DNA of 64,000 nt from Tilletia caries (taxonomy: Eukaryota > Basidiomycota > Exobasidiomycetes > Tilletiales > Tilletiaceae), in contig JALUTQ010000037.1 in NCBI GenBank assembly GCA_032718865.1, positions 1,386,001 to 1,450,000 of the forward strand, written 5' to 3'. Below are positions 20,881-30,133 of this stretch, one piece after another. Below the pieces are notes generated by a model. It had not been told where the DNA came from. It saw only the letters and a list, made by a program, of their open reading frames with translations, and ran no database searches. Both the position numbers and the translations under genes were made by a program. Each line of letters begins with the position of its first letter. The stretch's first letter is position 1.

Positions 20881-22758
20881 TGATATGTACATAGCACGAG
20901 GTTGAATAGCATCTGTTTTATACTCACAACTATGCGAAGGTTGTCCTTGATTGGCTTGAACAAGTGCGAAGATAGCCTTGGCCATGTTCTGATTTGCGGC
21001 GGCCTCTTGACGTCGCACGTTCATCTCGGCATCGTGGCGAGCTTGAAGTGCTTTCTCTCGTCGACGGCTGTCCTCTGCCCGCTGTTCCTGCTCCGCCTCC
21101 CATCTCTGACGTCGAGCCTCTGCAGCCTGGCTGCTTTCTTTGAAAAACGATGTCATTTCCTCCAGAGCATCCGGTTTGCTCGGACCGGGTCTCTTACGCT
21201 TTCCCGAGGTTTCGGCGAGGGGTTTCCTTGATGGACCGGGAGCAGGGGAAGCGGCGTCGTCGGTCTCAAGGTCTTCAATACCTTCTCCGAGTGGCTGAAA
21301 GTCTCGGACGACCCCCTTCCCCTTCCCCTTCCTTGAAGTTGGTTCAGGATCATGCCCGCCATCTTCTTCCCCATCCTCTCCATCCTTATGCCGCTCACCA
21401 TCATTGTCCGCATGACTTCCCTCTCCGTCGTCTTCATTCGAAGTCAACCCATCGTTGAACTCGTCTTGGTCCATGGACCTCATAACCCCTCCTTCCTGCT
21501 CCTGAGCGACCCTGGTTTGTTGGCTCTCCACGATTTGACCGCGTGGAACGGGCCTTCTGATGCGCGGCGGGGGTTGAGAGCGCCGATCGAGCATCATCTC
21601 GTGCCAGGTCTCGAAGAAATGGCAAACGCGGCAAGACTCCGCTCGCTCTTCTTCCAGTCGACTGTTGCCTCTGATCTCGTCTGCCATCTTGCTCTGTCCC
21701 GTCTCCGAGAGAGCGTCTCGAGCTCTCATGTAGGCCTTTGTCATGCTTCGTATTTTATTGCCGCATGAATCTGCCGTGAGCTTCCGATCGATGCCGGCCT
21801 GTCTGAGGACTTTGATGACGTCGCGGAGCACCTGGTTGAGCTTGATCTTCGGAGCAGAAGTGTTATCCTCTGCTGCCCGACCTGGAAGAATCATACTCTG
21901 CAGCGTCGTAGAATCCCACACAGCCGCTGCCAACTCCCTTTCCTCCGTCTCTGTCCATCTTGGTCTCGTACTGTGTTTGTCGTTTTTCAGTGTCCTACAG
22001 CTCCCACACAAGTCCGGAACCCAAGGGTCAGTACATGTATCTGTTGCCATCAATTGATGACCACTGACTAGGTCTAGCATACTCACACTGCCATCTTCTC
22101 CTCTTCCTCCTTCAACAGACCTTCGATCAACCGCCACATTCGATTTCGACGCGCTCCTTCCCTCTGGTGAGTCGACTTGGCGTGGTGTGGAGGCCGACCG
22201 AGGGTCGGGGGCGCGAGAGATGGAGGAGATGGAGTTGGAGGTATCGTCTTGGGCGGTGGTGCGCGCTTGAGGGGCGAGAGATGGGGTTTGCGCGTGCGTT
22301 GCTTGCGGGATGGCTTCTCGAGGGGGAAGGTGAAGGGGACGAGGCGCTGCGCTGCCGGCTCGACGCTTTCGAGGCCGACGGGGAACACTCGCGGCCGGTG
22401 TAGAGACTGCAGCAGCAGCACCGGGCGTCGGCGCAGCGGCAGCAGGCGTAGCGGCAGCAGGCGACGGAGCAGCAGCAGCAGTCGACAGAGCGGCAGCGGC
22501 AGGCGCCGAGGCGATGGCGGACGACGGAGCAGCAGCAGCAGGCGTCAATGCGGCAGCAGTAGGCGGTGGGGCAATAGCGGCCGACGGAGCAGTAGGCGGG
22601 ACAGGCGCCTGAGGGGATGAAGACGCAAATGCGTCAGCACACGACGAGGCAAGTGGCAATCGTGATGTCGTACTCACCTGACTGACTCCAAGATCTTCCT
22701 TCTGCCCTTTGCTTCTTGTAGAGCGACGCGACCCTGTTCCTGTTGTGCCTGCCGGCAT
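20825..22758 (-). CDS. Harbinger partner protein, Myb/SANT (trihelix)-like
   Basis: Model: exons 22758-22678, 22608-20928 and 20826-20825; 587 aa. The 69-nt first intron (GTGAGT...CAG) has no stop, and the last intron (donor at 20927) would complete a TAA stop; this 3' end is uncertain because the frame stays open into the antisense of the transposase. After a Pro/Ala-rich N-terminal region comes a trihelix/MADF-like domain (about residues 250-370): RWTETEERELAAAVWD, ... LRDVIKVLRQ, CGNKIRSMTKAYMRARD, ... FFETWHEMM. Then an acidic segment, a KRKRPGPSK basic patch, and a Glu/Arg coiled coil. In Harbinger elements such a protein binds transposon ends and helps nuclear import of the transposase. 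A further short intron near 22030-22090 is possible. Confidence 0.75.
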
Positions 22759-23293
22759 ATCGTGTCGCGGAGCTTGGCTTGTGGACTTGCAAGGAAGATA
22801 CTCAAGGTGGGCAAGCTGGTGCAGTTCAGACTGTCAAAGTGATGCGTGTCTTTTCTCGGGAACTCTCAAGGATGCCAGGCTTTCTCCCGGTTTTTCTGAC
22901 GCACTTCCTGGATCTTAAATTGAATCTTGAAGGTCCCTCATACCCAAAACCTCGATGCCGAATCGATAATTTATCTGCAGGAATAATGAAAAATCCCACT
23001 CGAGCAACCTGATAAGCGTCAGGAAAATTCAAAACGGGGGTAGAATAGGCAAAACGAGGGTGATCTGGGGGTAAAAAGCGGGTGCTCGAATTCGCTGTGG
23101 GTAAAACGATGGTTGCCTCAACTTGCCCTTCCGGCGATACAGTTCTGCCCTTGCGTCATCGGCCACTCTAAATTTGTAGTTCCAACAGTCTGGCTTACAA
23201 CTCTCTAGATTCCTATACAACTAGATTACAATACAGCGAAGATCGATACTTGGTGAAAATTTCTGCTTCTCTTCCACCACGCACCACGCACAT
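22759..23293. other. Intergenic, transposon-derived flank
   Basis: No gene. It contains the inverted match to the left Harbinger flank (22921-22937), a GTAAAACGAGGGT-type G-rich block at 23036-23115 that recurs inverted near 26.7-26.9 kb, and a small CCTGA...TCAGG hairpin near 23010. Confidence 0.45.
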
Positions 23294-24681
23294 AGCCTCA
23301 GATCCCCAGGCTGCCCTCGAGCTCGGCGTTGTGTGTTCCACCGGTGATTGACCCGAACGTTCCGTCACACGTGACTTTTGTACGGCTCTTGAATCGCCTC
23401 CGCCCGCAGGGCAGCCTGGGCTAGAAAGTGCCGATTTGCTTGTACTGTAAAAAGACTTAGCGAAATTGACGGTTCTCTCGCTCACTCACAGCTTCTCACT
23501 GGTCACCGCTCGGCGCTCACCGCTCATCACTCACTGCTCGGACTGACTCTCTCACTCTCCTTCATCAGCACAGCGACGCAATGGGTACCCCGTACCGCCA
23601 CACCTTTCCCTCTCCGCTTGCGCACTGACGTTGATGAGGACGTCGTCTACGAAGCCTCAGCCTCGCAGTCAGTCCGTACTCACTCACTCACAATCAAAGA
23701 GATCAACAGCAGCCAGGATGAACGTAAACACAGGACAGACGTGGGCCTTCACACCATCACCAGACCTCATCTCCTCCCGCGCGCACACGATGGCCTCCCA
23801 AGGACCAGACGCAGGCACCGCAGATGCACACAGTACGTCGCTTCACCCCTTCCACCCAGCTCGCATTCGTAGCCCTTTCGTGACTGAACACTGTTCTCTT
23901 CCCTAGACAACTCATCGTCACCGGTACCTCCATCTTGGGCATCAAGTACCAGGACGGCATCATGCTCTCGGCCGACACTCTCGCCTCCTACGGCAGTCTC
24001 GCTGCTCGCACGCTTCATGGACGTCCGACGTATCATCAAGGTCGGCTAGAACACCATCGTCCGTCGTCTCAATGTGCTTCCTCTTCCGCCTCTTCCTCGC
24101 CTATCGCGATGTCCCCTCCTCCCTCGGCAGCACAGGCCTCATCATCCCCACTCGGTACGCCCCTCGGTCGTACCCTCGCTCTCATCTCGCCTCGTCGCCT
24201 CCCCCGACCAGGCCAAGCACGAATGGCTATCACTCAACCCGCCCAAGCATCACTTTGTCGTCGTCGGATGAGCATGAGGACTTCTTGCCTGCGCTGGTTC
24301 AGTTTCGCGCTCAGCTGGAGGATACCCTCACTTGTCGCTTCTCGACTTCTCGTTACCACCGCTGCCATTCATTCTGCTTGGAAATTGGAATCATTGCTTA
24401 TACTATTGCTGTCCAGTCGAGCGTTTCAGACTGAGCTTGATCTGCTCACTGTTGTGTGCTGACTGCTGCCAGCTGAGGTGCCGTGTGAGTGAGCGAGAGA
24501 AGCCTCGATTTCACTAAGTCTTTTTACAGTACAAGCAAATGTGGAGATTTCCGCCCAGGCTGCCCTGCGGGCAGGGCGGAGCCCGATCAGCCAGAAAAGT
24601 CACGTGACTTGGATTCTGGGTGATCATCAGAGGCGATCACGACACAAGCCCGGACCGAGGGCAGCCTGGTGATCTGAGGCT
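23294..24681. mobile_element. TIR element carrying a captured proteasome gene fragment
   Basis: Imperfect inverted repeats of about 195 bp bound this block: 23294-23489 and 24485-24681. Shared pieces in the same order include AGCCTCAGAT, CCAGGCTGCCCTCG, CACGTGACTTTT, GCAGGGCAGCCTGGG, TTTGCTTGTACTGTAAAAAG and TTCTCTCGCTCACTCAC. Tracts of CCACGCAC lie just outside both ends (about 23277 and 24683-24702) and may belong to it. No transposase is inside; the middle holds a broken proteasome gene. Long TIRs plus a host-gene fragment and no transposase is the arrangement called Pack-MULE or Pack-TYPE. I could not identify a target-site duplication. Confidence 0.7.
23718..24070 (+). pseudogene. Proteasome subunit beta type-7 (PRE4-like) fragment
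   Basis: Two exon-like pieces resemble the start of the 20S proteasome beta-7 (PRE4/PSMB4) subunit. The first (23718-23832) reads TWAFTPSP...ADAH; after an intron-like stretch ending CCCTAG at 23907, the second reads QLIVTGTSILGIKYQDGIML, then SADTLASYGSLA. A likely 7-nt insertion at about 24001 shifts the frame; in the new frame RFMDVRRIIKVG follows and is cut by TAG at 24047-24049. The frame across the intron is also off by one. The rest of the subunit is not recognisable. It is therefore a disrupted copy, lying inside a pair of inverted repeats. Confidence 0.75.
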
Positions 24682-24689
24682 ACCACGCA

Positions 24690-25260
24690 CACCACGCACC
24701 ACCAGAGCTCGGCAAGTGAAGATAGTGAGCAATTTTTCGGACAAAGTATAGTGAAAGTGAAAGTGAAGGTCTCAGCCGGCCGACAAAGTATAGTTTAGTT
24801 ATGAAAAGTTGAGATAGTGACTACTAGTTTGAGCGCTTTTTGCGACCGTTGCGGCCACATAGAAGACCGCGGTGGTCCCTGGTTTTGTCTCATCAGAGCT
24901 CTACCAAATCACTAGGTAGTGAAGATAGTTGCAAGAGTTTTACAAAGTGATGTGAAATGAGGAGTGTCTAATAATATCATAAAGTGTTGATATCAACTGT
25001 GGTAGTAAACTATTAGTTACTTTCCTGACTGGATAGTTACTTACTAGCGACTACCTTAACTTGGCCGCACTACTAGTGATAGCAAGTGACTTCAAGTTCA
25101 ACATGAAGACGAACTCACTATCTCCATACTTTCTTCACTTTCCCGGCCCCACCAAAGTGAAAGTTCACTATCTTTTTTTCGACGGCTCGGAGGCCAAAGT
25201 ATAGTGAAAGTTTCACTACTAGTTCTCACTTCCAAGTTACAAAGTATACGAAGTGAAGGA
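24690..25260. repeat. AT-rich block with repeated AAAGTATAGTGAAAG and inverted AGTGAAGATAGTGA motifs
   Basis: The motif AAAGTATAGTGAAAG occurs near 24745 and again near 25195 (direct), and GATAGTGAG near 24724 is mirrored by CTCACTATC near 25118, with more short copies between. Base composition is clearly lower in GC than the surroundings. It looks like a non-autonomous element or the remains of several; no gene. Confidence 0.45.
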
Positions 25261-25277
25261 AGTTGCCGAGGCCTGCG

Positions 25278-25322
25278 CACCACGCACCACGCACCACACA
25301 CCACGCACCACACACACCACAC
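25278..25322 (+). repeat. CCACGCAC / CCACACAC degenerate microsatellite
   Basis: About 45 bp of alternating ACCACGC and ACCACAC units. The same tract flanks both ends of the proteasome-fragment element. Confidence 0.75.
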
Positions 25323-25439
25323 GACAGGGCTCGACACTCGACCTCGACGACGGCGCACTCGGTCTCGACGACGAGTCCGACTTCGGCGCCCCTTCTCATT
25401 GCTGCCCTAACCCTTCCGCTGCCTTGCTAACCCTCCTTG

Positions 25440-25700
25440 CCTAACCTCTCCCCCTCTGCTTCTCCCCGTCTGCTGCCCTCTTTTTCTGCTCCCCCCCTTT
25501 CCTTCTGCTCCACCCCCTGTCTGCTTCCTCCCCCGTGATCCTTCTCCGTCTGCTGCTCTCCCTCCCCGTCTGCTGCCATCCCCCGTCTGATACCCCTCTC
25601 CCCGTCTGCTGCCCTACCCCAACCCCGTCTGCTGCCAACCCCGTCTGCTGCCCTCCCTCCCCGTCTGCTGCCTTCCCCGTCTGTCTCTCTTCTGCTCTTC
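25440..25700 (+). repeat. CCCGTCTGCTGCC degenerate tandem repeat
   Basis: At least eight imperfect copies of a CCCCGTCTGCTGCCCT-like unit, about 15-20 bp spacing, in strongly pyrimidine-rich DNA. No gene. Confidence 0.7.
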
Positions 25701-25868
25701 TCTCTGTCTGCGCTTCTTTTCTCTCCTCTCGTTCAGAACAGTCTCATAGGGCACATCACACAGCGACAATTCGACGTTCCGACGACATATCTTCCATTAC
25801 TAACCCCTCTCGCTGCTCTGTTAGATATATGTATGTTATGTATGTCGTGTGTGTATGTATGTTAGACA

Positions 25869-26655
25869 CTGGAATGTAAGGAAGAGCACGGAGTGCCCCG
25901 GAATTTCCGCACTCCGGGGAGGACCTCCGCAGCAATTTCGGGGCCTCTCAGGGCATTCCGCATTCCGGTTAAATTACTCTTCTTTCGGGCGCAGAGCTCC
26001 GTATTCCGGGGAAAGATTCAAATTCGTACATCTGGAATTCCGGCTTCCGTCAAAATTTAGGCTTTGATCAATTTTCGATTCCGCATTCCGCAGCTCCCGG
26101 AATGCGGAATTTCGCCGGATTCCGGGACTCTCCTCCGCAGTCGCAAGATCATATGAAAACGAGTCGACCCCTTTCTAAATCGGCTTTGTACTCGTCCACA
26201 GTCTACATTGAAGCTCTGCATTGGCCATTTGATGCCTCACTCGCGTCCATTTGCTCCTCTTCAAGCCTCATGTGTCCTGTTGAGACCACAAGACTGGGTC
26301 TCCTCATATGTGAAACTCGCCGGAGAGTCTCATTGATAAATGAAACCCCGAATGAGACCCCACATCACGTGACCCCCCGGAATCTCCCGGAATCCGGCGG
26401 AATTTCGGGAGAATGAGCTTGTCTGACCACAGATTCCGCATTCCGCAAGAAAAGTTACGGCCAAAGCAAGATCTATTCCGCATTCCGGCTGAGCGGTACC
26501 AGGAAATTCCGGCTTCCTGCTTAAAAGGACTAAACTGACAAAAATTGAAAATCAGCATTCCGGGTTCCGGGTACCGCCGGAACTCTGCCCGGAGTGCCCC
26601 GGAATTCCTGCAAACCCATTCCGGGGTCTACTCCGTGCTCTTCCTTACTGGAATG
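25869..26655. mobile_element. hAT-like non-autonomous element with 8-bp target duplication
   Basis: Element 25877-26647 (771 bp). Its ends are a 17-bp inverted repeat, TAAGGAAGAGCACGGAG at the left and its exact complement at the right. Directly outside both ends is the 8-bp duplication CTGGAATG (25869-25876 and 26648-26655). An 8-bp duplication with short TIRs beginning TARNG is the signature of the hAT superfamily. There is no transposase frame; the interior is filled with many short GGAATTCCG / CATTCCG inverted motifs, as in hAT subterminal transposase-binding sites. Confidence 0.85.
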
Positions 26656-26710
26656 GATATGGTCTTTTGCTCCCTTACTTTAGCGGTTCGCGGCCGGTAC
26701 AGACCCAGCC

Positions 26711-26811
26711 TGATGCTACCCTCGTTTTACCCACGTTTTGCCCGTCTGACCAAAGTGGGTAAATCCGCACAAAACACAACATCTGCAGGGGTAAAACGAG
26801 GGTAGCCTCAG
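26711..26811. repeat. Short inverted-repeat element with GTAAAACGAGGGTAGC arms
   Basis: Arms GCTACCCTCGTTTTACCC (26715-26732) and GGGTAAAACGAGGGTAGC (about 26790-26808) are perfect complements around a spacer of about 60 bp, so single strands could form a hairpin. A related block follows at 26843-26895 and another at 23036-23115. Confidence 0.7.
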
Positions 26812-27055
26812 GTGGCGAACGGGGCGAACAGTAGGCAATCCGAGGGCAATCCGGGGGTGGAATCTACCCCCAAATCACCCACGTTTTACCCCTTTTCCAA
26901 TTTTCGTGACGATCAGCAATCAGTCTCGGGGAGGGGCATGAGCTGAGCTATGGGCAGGCGGCGACCTTATTCGATATCGGTCACGCCCTTTGCCCTGTGG
27001 TCAGCTTGCGTTCTGTGCCTAATCGCCCTGTACACGCTACGTACTCGATTTGTTC

Positions 27056-29011
27056 GCAAGTCATCTACGAGGTGGAGGACGAAAGTCTTCGAACGCACCT
27101 CAATTTTACTTAGTGTTTACACTCAAATCGCTCCTTCGGAGCTCTCAAAGGAAGTCCACAACCAATACAACAACTTGCGAGCGGAAAGCTGGAAATCATA
27201 CAGCGTGTACTTGAGCAACGTTTGTTCTTAAGTTGTCGGACCGGTTTCTGTCTGGGAAAAAGACGACTCTCAATAGGGTTAGGAGCAAAATGAAATCACT
27301 TAATAATTTACTAATTGAATAAAATCTCGGATTTTCACACTTTGCTCACGTACCCATTCGCAGACAAAAAAAAGCAGTCAGCTCTGAAGAGCAAAAAGGT
27401 GCCTATTCGTGTGTTCTATGCTTACCACCTTTCAGCTCACAAGTTGTTTGACTGGTTGTGGACTTCAATTGAGAGCCAAGTTTGAAGATTCTGAGTGTAA
27501 ACACTAAGTATTTCAGAAATCATTCGAAGACTTTCGTCCTCCACCTCGTAGTCTGGTCACACCAGACCGTCGCTCGCACGTGATGAAAGACAGATCCCGC
27601 GGAGACGGTCTGGCCACACTCGCCGAGTTTTGAGTGATGCCTCTCCATATCGGAGGGTTTTTTCGTTGCAGATTCCTTAGCTCGTTTCGTCCCACTTGCT
27701 CCCACTCGTTTCCACCGCACAGACCCCCCCCCCTTCCAAGTCCTCCAGTCTGAAAGTCAATCGATACACAATGGAACGCGTCCAAACTTCACAGGGGCCC
27801 ACAGTCGACCCTTCTGCATGAACCTGCCCAGCCACTGGAGCTGTAGAGAGAGAGGTTTGGAATCCGATTGTGTGGAATTTCTCTGGTAATCAGACTGTTG
27901 GATCGGGCACAGATCGGGCGGACTTTTTCTTTTCTTGTCGTCAGTGTCTCACTCTGGCGCCCACTCAAAACGAAGCGCAACTTTCTGCCTACAGCACATT
28001 CGACGACCACGAGCGAACTGACTTGACGATCTATCCCAAAACACCTGCAAGAGGATTTTGCTGGGCCATTGTTGCTTCAATCCAAATTTGAGAGTGTTCT
28101 GTGAAGATGTTGAGCGGTAGTTGGTGCGTGAAGTCGGGCTTGAACCAGCTCGATGGTGATTTTGGTGGAGAGGCATCACTCAAAACTCGGCGAGTGTGGC
28201 CAGACCGTCTCCACGGGATCTGTATATTTCATCCTCAGCAAAAAGTTGCGGCGGTTAACCAGAGGTATACCGTCGGCTGTATCCATGCCTCTGTAACGCC
28301 GGTGGTTAGCCTCCGACTTTATCGCTGGATCGCCGCTGGTTTTTGCTCACTCTGTCCGGTTGGCCGCTGGTCACCATCTGAGCGAATAAGACTCGTTTCT
28401 ACACCCGGCGGTTCTCGGCGGCAGCTCAGCGGCTATGCCGCTACCCCATCCTCACCGCCTCACCGTTCCTGGCGGCGTCACCCATTTGTCCGTCTGTGCG
28501 GACACCCGTCCGTCCTGCCTCAGGTTGCAGCGCCTGTCCCTACACTCTGCCAGCCTGCACACGGGTGACTACATCCTCAGCGTGCCATCTGTTCTCGTCA
28601 CTCCTATGTAAAAAAAATCGCGTTAAACGACGTTGTTGCGTCTTTTTTTTCACGATCACCTTGCTCCATTTTGCTGCAGGGACGGTTCGGACCTAACATA
28701 AAAAAAATTCCACGTGGGCTTCGCTAACCATTCGCGGGGAGAAACGGCTGTTGCCAACCAGGGGCGGTTGACAGCCGGTGAATGAGTGTCATGATGTCAT
28801 CCATTTTTGCAGGTTGTCGTGACAACGCCACGGCAAGGCGCCGGTTGCCGCCGATATACAGACGGTGGTCAGCGGCTCACCACAACCTGGCTGGAAGGCC
28901 GCTGGGTAACCGCAGGTGGACCGCCGCTAACCCGCCGTAGCAAAACGGATTTTTTGCTGAGTTTCATCACGTGCGAGCGACGGTCTGGTGTGACCAGACT
29001 AGCAAGTCATC
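27056..29011. mobile_element. TIR element with 10-bp target duplication (MULE-like)
   Basis: Outer inverted repeats of about 40 bp start TAGTCTGGTCACACCAGACC at 27549 and end with the complement at 29001 (GGTCTGGTGTGACCAGACTA). The 10-bp direct repeat GCAAGTCATC lies at 27056-27065 and 29002-29011, once a 481-bp MITE inserted at the left tip is removed. Target duplications of 8-11 bp suit Mutator-like elements. A second inverted pair lies inside (about 27583-27648 and 28160-28230). No transposase is present, so it depends on a partner elsewhere or is dead. Confidence 0.75.
27068..27548. mobile_element. Nested 481-bp MITE with TA duplication
   Basis: Termini CGAGGTGGAGGACGAAAGTC and its complement at the right end; similarity between the two arms continues for over 100 bp, including TTAGTGTTTACACTC, so the element is almost a complete inverted repeat. 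TA stands at both borders (27066-27067, 27549-27550), as in Tc1/mariner-type insertions. It sits exactly between the target duplication and the TIR tip of the surrounding element. Confidence 0.75.
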
Positions 29012-29328
29012 CATCTATGCTCGCGTTGCCTCTGTTCCAGACTGCGGCGGTTAGATGTAGCCCACTGCCCATGTGGCTTCACACGTTCTCAGCTTAAAGC
29101 ACCACCTTACGCTTAACAGCAGTCAGCGGGCGTCCAGATTGCTATACTCCAGGTCCATAGTATCTACAGTCGACGACCTTCTTGAAGGTGGAGGCAGAGC
29201 TCAGTAAGAGGCGGCAGCAACAGGAAGCGTGCACGACTATACGCGTTGTGCTTTTCTGCTGAGCACGCTGCGCACGTCCCCCGACCGTAGGTGAAGCGGT
29301 GAAGGCTATTCAGTCTACGCACAGAAGC

Positions 29329-29353
29329 AGCAGACAGACAGACAGACAGACAA
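29329..29353 (+). repeat. GACA microsatellite
   Basis: About six GACA copies in tandem, slightly broken at the left edge. Confidence 0.85.
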
Positions 29354-30076
29354 GAAAATCGATTGAGTCCCGGATGCGTTGTCGCGTCACAGCGCGTCTA
29401 CAAACCCGCACGGGACGCGCTCTGTGTGTAAGGACCGGGTGCTGCAGATGTCAAGAAGAAATAGAAGCGCCGGCGACGTTCTCTGCATGAGCCCCAGAAT
29501 CTGGCAAGGCAAAGGCGCGTCTCATTTGGGTCGCGAGTCGCGATCAGCAACGCGTTGACAAGAACGTGTAGTAGCGTACTTCGGCGTTTCGTCCTCCTGG
29601 GTTTGGCGCTGCAAGGCACTCACTTGACCAATGATAAACATCTGGCATAATTGGCCCTATTTTGTCTATGGTCTATTGTTGGCCTATTTCCTTTGTTTCA
29701 AAAACTATAGGGGCGTGTCAGCTCACAAGGGACGCAGGGTGCTGCGATTCTTAGATATTAGAGAGACTTGACCTTGTTGGGAAGGTTAATTATGTGCATC
29801 AGAACGCAACTTGCGTGCTTCGACACCTTCACCAGTCGGCCTCGACGCCGCCGACCACTCCACCGCCTCGACGGACGGAAGTCGTTGACCTGAGCCCCTC
29901 CCTGCGCAGCCGACCGCCCACCCGAGGGGCGAGAGATGGTTGGACGCCCCGAAGATAAAACGTTCCGAGAATCTCGCACATCGGACGTGCTACGTTTTTC
30001 GTGAAGAGCAAGGAGCAGATGGCAGACCAGTGACCACAGGAAGGGCCTGCCGCCTGGACGTGAGCGCGGACTGCGG

Positions 30077-30133
30077 TACATACATACATACATACATACA
30101 TACATACATACATACATACATACATACATACAC
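30077..30133 (+). repeat. TACA microsatellite
   Basis: About 14 perfect TACA units in tandem (57 bp), the longest simple repeat in the window. Confidence 0.92.

Larger units (their letters stand above)
19066..22937. mobile_element. PIF/Harbinger-like DNA transposon (approximate extent)
   Basis: A DDE transposase on the plus strand and a trihelix/MADF-like partner on the minus strand lie tail to tail, the usual two-gene content of PIF/Harbinger elements. A short inverted match (GGGACCTTCAAG, with flanking similarity) occurs just outside the two start regions, at about 19066-19081 and 22921-22937, and is used here as the approximate limit. I could not find convincing long TIRs or a 3-bp target duplication, so the true ends may lie further out. 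Both genes have intact frames, so the element could be active or only recently silent. Confidence 0.6.

Noticed and set aside
30077..30133. TACA tract considered as a CRISPR-like or regulatory array
   Set aside because: Simple 4-bp microsatellite without spacers.
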